Shown: positions 23,133 to 34,576, counted from the first letter of the stretch. The stretch: 64,000 nucleotides of DNA from Wyeomyia smithii (GCF_029784165.1 NC_073696.1:262800494-262864493); one strand, 5' to 3'. The notes: generated by a model from the letters alone, not told the origin. A program made the numbers and translations.

Positions 23133-23377
23133 CCACAGAGAACAGACATTCATGTTCATATAAAGAAATTTGAAAATCGTGTGTAAAAATTTGAATCAAA
23201 ATACATTTATACACTAACGACATTTGTCTTGTGGTACCCCAGTTGCACTGCATAACTATTGCAGTATTGATAGTTTTTCAATATCAGTGCTGCGGGAGCA
23301 TTACCAATTACTGGTAAATGACGGTTTCAAGTTTTTACCCTTTTTTTGAAAATAAGGTGAACGTCTGTTCTCTGTGG
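23133..23377. repeat. MITE with CCACAGAGAACAGAC ends
   Basis: Left end CCACAGAGAACAGACATTCA and right end, reverse-complemented, CCACAGAGAACAGACGTTCA. The DNA on its two sides (CATAACGAATCGAATG and CACCAAAGGATC...) also occurs joined together near 15780-15815, in inverse orientation, so the MITE entered an older repeat. No target duplication could be fixed. Confidence 0.68.
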
Positions 23378-23651
23378 TTTCACTCAGATCCTTTGGTGAA
23401 TTTTTTTTATAATAACGGTCTGTGGGAGCGCCATGAATTGCTACCATGCCTTGTTTGCAACACTCCCAACAATGTTGAAATGTAGAAAACTTCTGAAAAA
23501 ACCTTAGTAAATGAACAAAAAAAAGTCACGAGCATTCGCCAGCTCTTCCACTTCTAAAAAATTGTATTGTTAGGAAGTTAGTCTTTCGAAATTATGCCGG
23601 TCACGGTTATTTAATGAACATCGAGTATAACATGGAATAAAAATAACTTAG

Positions 23652-24217
23652 GAAAAATCCATAAATGACGTAGCATTCGAAATATGAGAGGGGGTTTGCA
23701 TTTTTGACAAAAAGGACGGGGGGTCCAGCCAAACTACGTAGAATAGATGGAAAATTTGGATTTTTTTCTATTTGGTCGGCGTGCGACCAGATCGAACCGA
23801 GCGCCATTTTTTTGAAAATTGAGTTATTAACACTAGTGGACGTGAAAACCAATAATCCATCTTCCATGAAAAAACAAAAACATTTGGACAATTCATAATA
23901 ATATTATAACGAAAATTCTTTGTAGCAGCTTGCAGAAAACATACGGGGTGGTTAAACTTCAAACGCCGATCACTCGAAATAATGTTTTTGGCGCTTGGTT
24001 CGGTCTGGTCGCACTCCGACCATTTGTACTTTTTTATCACTGTTTTGACTGTTTAGGGTCATTTTTATTACTTTCTTGTCTTTTCCTGTTTCTTGTGTCT
24101 TCCTGTTTGTTATGTGGAGGGGGGGGGGGTGGTTATAAGGCTACGTAATTATCTAGAGGGGGGTCTGACTTAAGGGCAAAAAACCTAAAAAAAGCTACGA
24201 TATTTATGGATGTTTCC
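23652..24217. repeat. MITE-like element with ATCCATAAATGACGTAG ends
   Basis: Left end AATCCATAAATGACGTAGC; right end reverse-complements to CATCCATAAATATCGTAGC. Related ends without a partner occur at 25045 and near 5330. It contains a poly(G) run at 24118-24130. No supported coding frame. Confidence 0.5.
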
Positions 24218-24239
24218 TTATAGCTCATAACCGCAAAAA

Positions 24240-24700
24240 TGTACAATGCTTGTTGAGTATGGTAGGAAACATATTCATGGGATAAACTGTTAATCACCAT
24301 CAACGACAGCAGTGCAGTTTTTCCATGATTGCACACAAATAGTAATCGTGAGCGGTGCTCTGCTCCATCTCTACTACATGGTACTGCTACCTTTATCAGC
24401 ATATTTTCTTTCGAGACGTCAGTTTTAACAGTAGTTCTAATAGCAGGTTAACAAATTGTATGAAAAAGAGGGCTGTTTCAAACTGTTCGAAAAACTTTTA
24501 TTTTCGAGACATCAAATAAGTCTAAGCTTAAGGATGCAAACAATAATTGACCTGTTGGGACGGGAAGATTCTGTCATTTTTTTATACTGATACAGAGAAT
24601 GTCACAGTAAATGATTGGTATCTATTCATGTCGTCTGTGCTACGCATGCTCCCATGTGATTGGTTCGTTGTTCGCGAAAATTTGTATTTGTATTCGTGAG
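24240..24700 (-). repeat. Dispersed repeat, inverse copy of 40911-41475
   Basis: Homologous blocks in opposite orientation include the CATGGGATAAACTGTTAATCACCAT region, GAGACATCAAATAAGTCTAAGC, and CGTCTGTGCTACGCATGCTC. Both copies share a short frame with FVCN-x-G-x-TA and LMVI-x-SLSH. No intact gene. Confidence 0.6.
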
Positions 24701-25059
24701 ATATAGAAGGGAGCTACAGGCTCTGATGTGATAAGAGTGATAAGAGGATTGGCATCATAGCATTAGTAACCAACTGGTCAATTAAATCCTATGTAACTGA
24801 CATGAATGACCCTGGGCAAGTAGCGACAGGCGATCACCCGGATCGTTCTACATCTTGTCTCACGCTAGTTTTCCAGGTAAAACAAAGGTGACTCATTTTT
24901 TGCTACCAGATACTCAGTACTTCAGTACTTTGGTACTGTTTCTCCGGGGCCTCTTTTGAAGACGTGTCCAAGTAGATTTATACTGGCAACCTAGATTTGA
25001 TTGTTTATAGCTTTCCTTCTGAAAACCCAAAAAAAAATACGTCATTTATGGATGTTTCC

Positions 25060-27130
25060 TTATATAGACAACAAGGTAGCGGAGTCTTGAGATCAGCGAT
25101 AAATTGTACCCTCCAAACGTGCACGTGCTGTCTGGGGCCACATTCTTCGTCACTGATGGATCTCCTTCGATTTTCTTTGTAGTACCTTCGATTTTTCTTT
25201 GTTATAGAAGACGCTCCAGAAAGCTAATAGTCTTTTCAACGTGTTCTACTGAGTCGCACAGAAACAGGAGATCGTCCGCGTATGCGGGGATTGTTGGTAA
25301 GAAAACACTGGTCAACACAGGCAATCAAATTCCAGATTGATCAGGAAGTTCGATACCCCTATTCCGGTGAGTATAGTTGCTGTTTTGGAAATATCGATAC
25401 AGTTAAAAGCTTGCTTCAGGTCTAAGGAAACTATGATGATGATTTTCCATTTCCTCTACCTTTTATCTAATATTCTTTTCAAGACAAAGATCTGATCCAA
25501 GACGCTTCTCTTTCCTTGAAAGGCTATTTGGAACGAAAGAAACGGTGCTGGCTGACGTTCAAGTTTGTCCAGGGGTATTTTAGCGTATACTTTGTACGCC
25601 ACTGTACACAGGGTGATACAACGGTATCCTCTCGTTTCCTTCAGGCTAGTAGTTTTCAGAATGGGTCTTTGCAGGCCCTTAGTCCTTCGGAACTTCGCTA
25701 GTGCTGAAAACTTCTTTAATAATACTCAGAAACTGATCAACGAAGCTTTCAGTGCCCTATTTTAGTAGTTCGGCGTGAATTCCATCTATTCCCATCGAGT
25801 TGTTATTTTTAAGCTTGCCATAACGCGAGATACTTCCTTTCTCGTTGGTTCCTGATAAATTCCGTTATTATCAGAATCGGGTGAAAATTCTATGGCAGCC
25901 GTCGTTTTCAGTTTGGTTTCCCATTTTCTGATATGTATGTATGTACTTGGATCTTTTATGTTTTTTCTTGCCGTGGTCTTTACAAAACGAAACGTCTATC
26001 ATTCTTCCGATCCTGTTCTCATTCTTAGTCCTCTTCTCATCCTCTAGGAACTGTTGTACCTTCTTCTCAAAGTGTTTTTGGAATGCCTGCGTTTTTCCCT
26101 GGGAGCTTCCTCGCATTGTTTTTTCCAGTGTTGGATTGAAACGATCATTTATCAGCTACTGGTGTATTTTCACGTAGCATTTGCTAGCTGTTTCTTTTTT
26201 TTTTTGGGTCATAAGAGAAATGGGTTTGGGTAGCGCTTGGGCTGCTGCAGACATCACTGCATTCAATAAATTGGACCATTTCTCGTGTATTCAATTTTCT
26301 ATCTAGCGCCTCCTCGATCTTCAGGGATTCCACGTCAATACTAGCTCTCTTAGTCGGATAGGGTATGGAAGTGTTTCTGTTCGATATTATTGAGTAATCA
26401 TTCTTTATTTTGGTTATTCCAACAACGACTTTATGATCTAGCTCTTTGTGGATGGTAGAAAGCTTTGAAATCATTTGAGGAAAAGCATCATGAGGATGTG
26501 ATCAATTTGTGACTGGCTCTTCTCATTGCACCATGTGATTTTTGCCGACTTTAATTTGAGAAAAGTGAGATAAACTTTGAGTTGCGAACAATGAAACTAT
26601 TTGTTTAGTTCTATTCCGTTCAAGTTCGAATGCAGGTGTAAAAGATTTGTCCCGATTACTATTCTGTCGTCTCTCACTATACCGTGGCTACCGATAGGAG
26701 CATTGAAGTCTCCTAAAAGAATTACTCGGCTCCGTGAACTATCAGGGAGTCATGTTACATACTTTGTTAGAACCGCAAAGTCACCGTTGTCTTCCTTCGT
26801 TACCGGTCTTGTGTAACTATGGTAATGAACAGAATGTTTGCTTTCATCACGTTGCTTATGAACATGTATACGAGCTGACTTTCTTGAACTGTCCATGTTG
26901 TGAATTGCCAGGGCTACATCATCTCCTTTTTTCCTCTGTGTGGACTCACCACTGCGACCAGAGACATTTGATCTAATGTGATAAACGCCACCTTCTTCTC
27001 TAAGGCGTGATATCTTATTACAGTTCACATTGTACGAAATCCTTTCTTGTGACTTATGGTGTCCCTAGCCGCTCACTTTTTTTCAGAGACTTACATGAGT
27101 TTTCTCGTAAATATAACGTTGAAGCGGCGA
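25060..27130 (-). pseudogene. Degenerate non-LTR retrotransposon (endonuclease and reverse transcriptase remnants)
   Basis: On the minus strand an endonuclease-type block GDFNAPIGSHG reads at about 26690-26720, with GGVYHIRSNVSGRSGES upstream at about 26930-26990. Further down, reverse transcriptase-like stretches read in shifted frames around 25400-25620: GYRCITLCTVAYKVYAKIPL, then FQGKRSVLDQI, and LDLKQAF (palm motif A, with the usual Asp). A trailing motif near 25250 reads as a broken active-site region. Many stops and frameshifts separate the pieces. The order is correct for a LINE ORF2. The clade is uncertain. The frames 26184-26474 and 25871-26116 are linker sequence of the same ORF. 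Confidence 0.62.
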
Positions 27131-27717
27131 ACCAGGCGAGCAATTACTCTCACGTAAGCATGTGCGTTTAGGTAATGACTAGGGGCACCAAAATGGTTGA
27201 ATACCTATTACAAATTTTACAGTATGTACTCCAGTATAAAAAAAATAAAGACGTAGTCCCATGTCAAAAAAATTAAAGTTAATGATCTCAAAAAGCTTAT
27301 TTTCTTCAAATGTTTTCGAAGTCTTCGGCAAAGTTATATACAGTACTTTTTTCTTCCAGAAAATATGTACACTGTAGGAAAAAATTCATTTAAACTAATA
27401 TTTGGATACATTTTTTGAGCTTCAGCTAGGGCCATTATTTCACTCATGCGATTATTTGTGCAAAGAGAATGTTTATCGCATGATTTATAAGACGTGTCTT
27501 TATGAGCCTTACGAATGAATTAAGTCGATTAAATTTATTTTGTTTTTAAAGACCTGTGAAGAAAGCGAACCAGTTGATGTGATACAAAACATAATGAAAA
27601 TTGCGAAAATAAATTCAAACGATTTTACGAAATTCAGAGCATTTCGAAATTTGACAGAAATTTCCGCAAAATAACCGATAGAATATCATAATAGAAAACT
27701 GATTATTCGTTACTTAC

Positions 27718-28498
27718 GGTAAAGCCGATTTGATTTTGCTGGCCACCGCTCGTGCCACATCGGCCAGCACTGGCTGCGTGAAACCTTCCTTTGCGTAATG
27801 AAACCCAACGTACGGCTTTGTTCCTGCCGCAACGATCAGCGAATTCTGTGGCGGAGCATGGCGATACTTCGCGAAGAAACCACCCTCCACACTGGCCGTC
27901 AAGAGATGATCGAACGTGCAAGTTTTCTGCGGTCCAACGACGACCGCATCTTGCACGTTAATTCCTTTACCATAATTCCACTTCCGACAGGCGATACTCT
28001 CCTGTGCTTCGTTCACCCGCGCACTTCCCACCCCATATCGGCTAATTTGTTGCTTTAGGCTTCTTAGCAAGGGAAATAATTGAGAACCTTGAAAAATTAT
28101 CACGCAGGACGGATGAAACACGTACACTTCTTCGTTGACATGTTTTCCACTTTGAGCCTTGATGGCCTGCACCGGCTCCGGATGAAACAACTGCGAGTGA
28201 ACCAAAGTACCATTTTCACCATAGAACAACACCTGACCACTATCCAGTCCCACTATGATAAAACTAAAATCAACACTCGTCTGGGTGCTTCCCTGGCCTA
28301 GTAGCGGAGCGCACAGTACACCAGTAATCAGACAATTCGGATCATCGATTGCCCCTTTCCAGGCTATTTTATATGCATTCAATTGTCGCTGTCGGTCCCA
28401 TTTAGAGGAAAGGATGATCAAAATTGAACCATGGCCGAATGCTAGGATGTCTCCGGCTGGTGACAGCGAGTAACATACCGCGTTGAGCCAGTTCTCTT
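27718..28498 (-). CDS. Rab3GAP2: Rab3GAP2 exon 2
   Basis: A 781-bp exon bounded by an AG acceptor (28500-28499) and a GTAAGT donor (27717-27712). It encodes most of the visible N-terminal regulatory-subunit domain: ENWLNAVCYSLSPAGDILAF, then CLITGVLCAPL, VDFSFIIVGLDSGQVLFYGE, FHPSCVIIFQG, QISRYGVGS, and FTQPVLADVARAVASKIKSA. The last block and the SGxVxFYxENG block are strongly conserved with animal Rab3GAP2 proteins, where the region folds as a beta-propeller-like domain. An alternative acceptor three bases inside would drop one glutamate. A methionine-initiated frame begins inside the exon, but the upstream splice to exon 1 keeps the conserved ENWLNAV stretch, so the start lies in exon 1. 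Confidence 0.94.
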
Positions 28499-28674
28499 CT
28501 AAAAAGAAATAAAATAAAAAATATCAGCCTTCTTATCGATTTATTGACAAAAAAACATAAATTGAATAGTGAGAAAACTTTTACATCTAAAAGATGTCTC
28601 CTCCACGGTTAGTTTTCTAATAAAATTGAACTAAAAAATAAGCTTTATTCAGTACCAACTTGAGCAAAACAAAC

Positions 28675-28750
28675 CTGAGCCTAATCCGAACTGCTCCTGG
28701 ACTTCACGAAGGTCGTCCACACTAGATAGTAGCTTCACTTCGCACGACAT
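28675..28750 (-). CDS. Rab3GAP2: Rab3GAP2 exon 1 (start codon)
   Basis: The ATG is at 28750-28748, followed by 25 codons (MSCEVKLLSSVDDLREVQEQ...) and a GTTTGT donor after 28675. Exon 1 ends one base into a codon, which exon 2 completes as glutamate. Intron 1 is 176 bp, AT-rich, with a TTCTTTTTAG acceptor. The short acidic leader before a conserved W-L-x-x-x-x-x-S-L-S/P block matches the layout of other animal Rab3GAP2 proteins. Confidence 0.85.
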
Positions 28751-29300
28751 TTCAAGGATTGCATATAAATCAACAACGCACAAACTCAATCGGCCATTAA
28801 CCTACAATGCTGTTATTGCGCTACAAATTTAAATTGTACGATTTTCTTTCGTATTTTTGATGACGACGATGACTAATTTTAATATAGGAAACACGACATT
28901 CAGTGCACAAGAATAATAACGTCAACAGAAGGAATTCGCTGTTGTCAAACGTTCGCTGCTGCCACGCACACAATCTCGTTTCATGATTGGTTCTTTCATG
29001 GCAGCAGAGGCGTCGAACAAAAAGAGGATATTGTTACACCGTTTTCCAGCTTTACTGCATAAAGCGGTGTAATTTTGAATGCTCGTAGTATATAGCGAAT
29101 AATTTCGATTTATTCACACCTTAAATTTAACTGTTCGCTACGGGCCTCGGGACAAATGACCAACATGTGGTTAAACCTCATTAAACAAAAAAATAAAAAA
29201 ATAACTGTTCGCTACTATTGTTGGTTTAGCTGAGCAAATCCTAGTTTTTCATCTTAGCGAGAAGGATTTATAGCTGAGTACCTGTTTTGTATTCAGCAAA
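28751..29300 (-). other. Rab3GAP2 5' flank
   Basis: This holds the presumed 5' UTR and promoter. I see no TATA box at a sensible distance. A TGACGACGATGAC stretch near 28860-28872 and a TTCAGTGCAC stretch at 28900-28909 are possible sites but unproven. From about 28970 the sequence becomes repeat-like (GGGACAAATGACCAACATGT near 29150). From 29300 to 30080 nothing is recognised. Confidence 0.4.
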
Positions 29301-30089
29301 TAAAATACAGTGCCAAGAAGCACTACTGTCTAAGTTGCCACTTTTGATAAAAACCAAACTAGGACAGTTGTTAGTTCTGTTAGAAATTTCTACAATTTTG
29401 CAATGTTGGATACAGTTATGAAGTTTAACTTAACAAAGGAGCGTTGATAAAAAAATGCTCTTAAAATCGAGGCGCTGTAAAATATATTCAATATCTGAGC
29501 GCCCATAATAGAAATCAAAATTAAATATATTTGTCAGCACTTCACTTTTTTTTAAAATAAATATTGCGTCTTAACAATGTTCACCCAACAATTTAATTCT
29601 GTGAAATTTTATAGGATTTTAGTAACTTTTCATGATGTAATTACCATTTGAAATTTCAGTCAATTGGTCGAAAAATAGATGATTCTTGAGAATTGCATCG
29701 AATTCGATAATAGTTTTACAGTTGGAGTATCTTAAGCAGTAGCCAAAGAATATATTTCTGAGTTATATACATGTTAGAAATGATGTTCTAAAATGCATTG
29801 TGACACCGTTTTGTTCACGCCGTTTACAGACATTCTTATGAAACTTATACTTTTTTCCGCATACGCCCTGTTGAGCAGAGCTTCATAATCCCCAAAATAA
29901 CCACCGTGCTCATTTCTGTAAAAAGAAAGAAACAACTAAGTTGTTGCTGTATTTATTTCATTGAGGTTTTAACTTATAAGTGATTCACCTCCATTAAAAA
30001 TAACTAACCGGCAAGTCAAAACATCTTTAACAGAATCTGAATACATTTTCTGGAATAGTATTCAATAAATAATTCATAGACAAGATCGA

Positions 30090-30190
30090 TCCGATTTTTG
30101 CAAAATCGATCTTTTCTCGTCGATTCATCGATTTTTTGAATCGATTTCTCTGCGCGCGATCTTCTGCTGAATCGATCCTTCGGATGGCAA
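30090..30190. repeat. AATCGAT-rich repeat
   Basis: Multiple AATCGAT / ATCGATTTTT blocks lie close together. A similar cluster at 32985-33115 ends TTCAAAAATCGCCCATTGC, which looks like a transposon end. Both probably come from one repeat family. The ATCGAT cores resemble DREF-type sites by chance of composition. Confidence 0.45.
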
Positions 30191-30283
30191 GATCGTTTTT
30201 TTCCGCCTGAAAAATAAATGTGTGCAAAACGGATTGAAAACAATAGTGATTGCATTTATTGTTGCTAACGTAATCTGCGGCCG

Positions 30284-30377
30284 AATTCCGAGAACACTTT
30301 TCTTTGAAGAGAAGAAAATTTCTTTATTGATAGTATACGAACGTTTTTTCTCTTCGAAGAAGTGTGTGCTCGGAATT
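30284..30377. repeat. Foldback MITE (94 bp)
   Basis: AATTCCGAGAACACTTTTCT on the left pairs with AGAAGTGTGTGCTCGGAATT on the right, continuing through a TTGAAGAGAA/TTCTCTTCGAA stretch. Confidence 0.7.
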
Positions 30378-30711
30378 AGGACACTGATCTGAAAAATGTG
30401 TCAATTTTTTACCGGGATGTCCATAGTTGAAGAATGGGCTAAAATTCAATAGACATGAAACCGAGAAAAACGCATTTCAAATGTTTTTGTTGGTTCAAAC
30501 AATTGTCAGCCCATCTTGACGTTTTCTGTAGGTCAGGGAAGCTGGATAACCTTGTCGTCGAGTTGAAAAAAAAAAACAATCCGCAGCCAAATTAAGTCCC
30601 TCCAATGTTTTTAACGCAGTAACCATTTTTTGCCTTTGTAAACGCGACATCAATAGACAAACCCGTATGAAATTTGGCAAATACGCATGCGTTGTGAAAT
30701 ATATCAAGGAT

Positions 30712-30922
30712 TAGGGGTGGGTGAAACGGCTCTTTTGCAAGAGCGGCTCTAAACCGACTCATGGTTCACAATGATTCACGAGCGTTGACAGTTCGTGTTG
30801 TCTCAGTAAGCTTCGGGTTCGCACGAACCAAATAGTTCTCTTTTTCGTGAGCCGTTCGTTCTTTTGCTCTTTCCTAAGAACCGGTTCATATGAACGGCTC
30901 GTGAGCCGTTCGCCCATCCCTA
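30712..30922. mobile_element. hAT-type MITE (211 bp)
   Basis: Left end TAGGGGTGGGTGAAACGGCT; right end reverse-complements to TAGGGATGGGCGAACGGCTC. Flanks TCAAGGAT and GCGAGGAT match at 6 of 8 positions, a plausible aged 8-bp duplication. The interior is rich in GAGCCGTTC/GAACGGCTC palindromes. No coding capacity. Confidence 0.7.
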
Positions 30923-31729
30923 GCGAGGATGAAAAGAACGACGAGACAAGTTTGCACCTCGAACTGAATATAAATTACCAGACCACAAGACCGTCTCGAA
31001 AGTTTGACATATATTGTATACAATCATTACTATCTGATTGGTGTACATTGGGGTGGCAATGGAAATTGACTTTGACAGTTTTATTTAGGAGTATTGTTCA
31101 AAATTACGCCTTCACGAAGAGTTAGCAAAATTTCGATTTTTTGGATAACACCCGACCTCGACGTTTTATACATTTCTAATAACCAGTTCACATGATGTAA
31201 TATCGCCCATCTTGATTTCAAATCCCATACTCCAAATTTTCCGTGAAAACTAGATGTATGCATGTTTCAAGATCACGATATCACGTGATATCTGCTATAG
31301 TGTGAACAAGGCATAAGACATTTGGCACAAAAAAAACAAGTGAAATTTAGACCAAATACTCCTGAATTTCGATTTAACTGAAATTTTGCATTGCATTGGA
31401 TATTGAATTTACCATTTTGGATATTAGCCAACATTATTTCATATTTGCTACCTCTGCAAGTGCACTTTTTGAAAATTGGCTTCCGTAGGGACGTTGTTTA
31501 CTATCGTTGTGGGTGTTTACTATCAAGCACCAATTTTTTTAATTAAGGTAGAAAAGGCATATGCGCTTATTTTTCAACTATGAGTAGCGAGGTACTCGTT
31601 AACTCAAATATTGCAAAAGTTAGATTGAATGGTCGTGTATATGCCGTGCTGTATTCTGTTCTGCATGGTGTCGCGCTCGCCATTTTTGTTTATTTGAGTT
31701 TGTTCTGCGGATGTTCCGATTTTTTTGTG

Positions 31730-32061
31730 AATTGGGTTGTTCAGCTATATCAGTTTTTCATATCATTTGAATGATCTGAATTTTCCAAGTAAAACGTGAT
31801 TTAAAAAAAATTCTATCATTGTCCTTCGCTTTTTAAATCACGATTTAAAACTTCTTGAAATCTGCTCGAAACCGCTACAATGACAGTTCGCCCATCTACC
31901 AACTGTCATTGTAACGATTTAGAGCGAATTTTTATTTTTCATTTAAAAACCGAAGGAAAATGATATATAGTTTTAAAAAATCACGTTTTGCTTAAAAAAA
32001 TTACACTCTTTTGGATGATATATAAAAATCGGAAATCCGTGAATAACTGAACAACCCAATT
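31730..32061. repeat. Foldback element (about 330 bp)
   Basis: The ends read AATTGGGTTGTTCAGCTAT on the left and AATTGGGTTGTTCAGTTAT on the reverse-complemented right. Inner blocks AAAACGTGATTTAAAAA and CTACAATGACAGTT are mirrored across the centre at about 31895. It abuts the next element directly. Confidence 0.75.
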
Positions 32062-32605
32062 AGAGTCAGGTTTTTTTTAAGCGGTTTTTTTTATACGCGG
32101 ATTTTCTTACGAGTTTTTTTTTACGCGGATTTTTGAGTTAACGCGGTTTTTTACGCGGATTTTTGAATTAACGCGGTTTTTTTACGCGGATTTTTGAATT
32201 AACGCGTTTCTTTACGCGACACCGCGCTAATTCAAAACAATTTTCGCGAATTTCCGAATTAACGTGGGTTTGGAACCAGAAACGTTTAAGTGTTTATCTA
32301 GTAAAAGACTTAGTCCAAAAAATACCCTCCGCCCACCGAAAGATCCGGAATGACCGTCAAAGAGGATAATTTTAAATACTGGTTCTAGAGCAACTCGGGT
32401 TTTTTCTGAAGCCCTTCTTGCTGGACTACTTTTCGCGGATTTAAAAAAAACGTGTTTTTTTACGCGGATTTTTAAATTAGCGAGGTTTTTTTTACGCGGA
32501 TTTTTGAATGAGCGCGTTTTTTTACGCGGATTTTTGAATTACCGCGGTTTTTATGCGTTTTTTTACGAGGTACGTATCCCCCGCGTAAAAAAAAACCTGA
32601 CTGTA
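32061..32605. repeat. Mariner-type MITE with expanded internal repeats
   Basis: Left end TAGAGTCAGGTTTTTTTTAA; right end reverse-complements to TACAGTCAGGTTTTTTTTTA, with TA at both borders. The interior carries two tracts (about 32070-32230 and 32430-32590) of a roughly 28-30-bp unit built from TTTTTTACGCGGATTTTTGA plus ATTAACGCGG. The plain segment between them (32230-32430) shows no gene. Confidence 0.72.
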
Positions 32606-32640
32606 TACAGGTTTGGATTGCTCTTATTGCATCCGAAACA

Positions 32641-32775
32641 ATAGACCATTTCACGAACTGACAGGTGTCACGGATCCTGCTGATGTTCTTGATGCTTTCT
32701 CGTCAGCGGTTCCAAACTTTCTGTCAAAATTTCGCTCATGAATCAAGTTCCCAAACGTCTCGTGAAATGGTCTAT
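32641..32775. repeat. MITE with ATAGACCATTTCACGA ends
   Basis: ATAGACCATTTCACGA at the left is mirrored exactly at the right (TCGTGAAATGGTCTAT). It has a 100-bp interior with no coding potential. Common short TIR layout. Confidence 0.72.
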
Positions 32776-33299
32776 GGGATGAGCGACAACGAAAACTTTT
32801 AGTAGAAAAAAAAAACGCTAAGAGTACACGCGGTTAAAGAAGATGGCAATAAACTAAAAAAGCCGTATCGTTAGTAGATATTGTGTACGAAAACTCGATG
32901 AACATGATTAATAAACCAGAAAACGCAAACAAAACAAAATCTCCATAAATATAACCAAAAAAAATCGTATAAAGCTTATACCGAACAAAAATCGATTTTT
33001 TGTTAAATCGATTTTTCAGGCTCGATTTTCTTATGAATTGATTTTATTGATTTTGATTAATCGATGCAGGAGAATCGATTTTTGTTCAAAAATCGCCCAT
33101 TGCTATTCCGTACGCACATCGTTTTTACGAAATCTCGAGATGAAGGTGGGTATCTTACCTACGCATAAAATATATGTCTACATTTGTTCGCCAATTTAGC
33201 TTGAGTGTATGAGCTCAATACGACAACATGATGCAGAGGTTACTTCTGATGGAAATCTGATTGACGCCGATACACTGGCAAAATATGATTGTAACCATG

Positions 33300-33395
33300 G
33301 GCGCAACTACGGGGGGGGGGGGGGGGGCTAGGGGGGGCTGAAGCCCCCCCTAGAAAGTGTTTAGCCCCCCCTAGAATTTCCCAGAGAATGGTTGT
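33300..33395. repeat. G-run and CCCCCCTAGAA repeat end
   Basis: A run of 17 G precedes CTAGGGGGGGCTGAAGCCCC, which is itself self-complementary around the centre. AGCCCCCCCTAGAA is repeated twice just after. This looks like the end of a dispersed element (GGGCGCAACTACGGGGGG type). The length of the G-run may be a sequencing uncertainty. Confidence 0.5.
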
Positions 33396-33539
33396 ATTCA
33401 ATATATCTACATTCCATATTACTTATCAGAGCATCGAAATCAACACAAATTGAGATGTCGTCATTCACTGGCTAAGAACTAGTTCTGCACCCAGAATCGA
33501 TTCTCAACCCTTGCTCTCTTACTCGCCTTACCAGTCAGA

Positions 33540-34330
33540 CGAGAGCTGTAATAACTCGTGATGTATCAAGAAGTCGCCATTTTACTTGGTTTTGGGCTGT
33601 GTTTCACCCGTTCCCCAGACGTCTCATCACTCGCAAGTCTCTTTCGATCTGGTCGAGCCATCATGCACGCTGCGCCCTTCAATTGCATGTGCCGGTTGGG
33701 TTGTTGAAGAGAAGTGATTTCACAGGGTTGTCGTCGGGCATTCTTACGATGTGACCGGCCCACCGCAACCTGTTGTTTTTCGCCAGGTGTGCAATGGGGT
33801 TCTCTCCAAGCAGCGCTTGTAGCTCATGGTTCATGCGCTGTCGCCATTATCCGTCGTCCGCTTGTGCTCCACCGTAGATAGTCACCTTCTGTTCGCCGAT
33901 AGGCACCTTCTGTTCGAAAACACCAAAAGGACTTCCGTAGAGGACTACCGGTTATATCAGGGTTTTGTAGTTTTTTGTATCGAAGTGGTCATGTCCGATC
34001 ATCACCGTGATAGGTGTGTACGTTCTTAATGTCTGAGAAGAACGGGCCGTCGTTGAGAACGTGGTCAATTTGTTTTGCTGCACGTTGGTCGAGGAAAGAA
34101 AGGACTTTGGACTGCTAATCCGCGGGGAGCTGCGAAATTGGTGCATAGCAGGCTGTGCGGGCCGATAACCGGCTTATATAAGTCTTTCCTTCCGTTCATG
34201 TCCCCAACGACGATCTTGATGTCTCTACGCGAGCAGCTATCGTGCCTTGCGGCCACAAATCCACCGTACCTTCTCTCTTTTCCGTCAAAGCTCCTGGAGC
34301 GCAACGATCCGGGATCCGGGTCGTTAAGCG
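33540..34330 (-). pseudogene. Internally deleted RTE-like LINE: endonuclease joined to C-terminal segment
   Basis: Minus-strand blocks in order: DIKIVVGDMNGRKDLYKPVI (GDMN is the endonuclease core; 34165-34225), VIGPHSL, NFAAPRGLA, then QIDHVLNDGPFFSDIKNVHT (34035-34080), the region just before the catalytic SDH block. Only about 100 bases later comes YKTLI-x-PVVLYGSP (33930-33975), and WRQRMNHE and NNRLRWAGHIVRMPDDNPVK (33710-33790), all C-terminal to the reverse transcriptase in this type of LINE. The entire reverse transcriptase is therefore missing. Stops and frameshifts interrupt the rest. RTE-like is my best clade guess from the endonuclease and the LRWAGH motif. Confidence 0.72.
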
Positions 34331-34370
34331 ATCTACTGTTACATGTACTGAGCTTCTAATCGTCGTCCTT

Positions 34371-34482
34371 AAGCAGGTATTAGACGACGCAAATATTTGC
34401 TATTTTTGGTACGATTTTTATTTGCACAAAATAAATTCTGTATTAAAAAATAGCAAATATTTGCTTCGTCTAATGCCTGCTT
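34371..34482. repeat. Foldback MITE (112 bp)
   Basis: AAGCAGGTATTAGACGACGC at the left pairs with GCTTCGTCTAATGCCTGCTT at the right, extended through CAAATATTTGCTATTTTT to arms of about 37 bp with two mismatches. Confidence 0.78.
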
Positions 34483-34576
34483 TATTTCGTCGGCTGGGTT
34501 TTGAATTCTTGATTCTCCGTAGTATGTTGATTTTAGTATGCTGCCTTACTAGGGCTGCGATGCCTAGTCTCGCGAC

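Larger units (their letters stand above)
1152..27717 (-). other. Giant second intron of Rab3GAP2
   Basis: The intron is bounded by a GTAAGT donor (GT at 27717-27716) and a CACTTACAG acceptor (AG at 1153-1152) on the minus strand. Phase is preserved across it. At about 26.6 kb it is made largely of transposable elements, listed separately. Stretches with no element I can name are about 1160-2290, 3880-4800, 5560-6050, 6310-6720, 6950-9370, 15940-16270, 21010-21240 and 24700-25060. These are AT-rich and show no convincing exon on either strand. One short open frame at 8892-9173 (plus) looks mildly coding-like but has no family I recognise. Confidence 0.85.

Noticed and set aside
31277..31292. 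16-bp perfect palindrome GATATCACGTGATATC with an E-box core
   Set aside because: A single short palindrome in repeat-rich DNA has no supporting context; it is not listed as a regulatory site.
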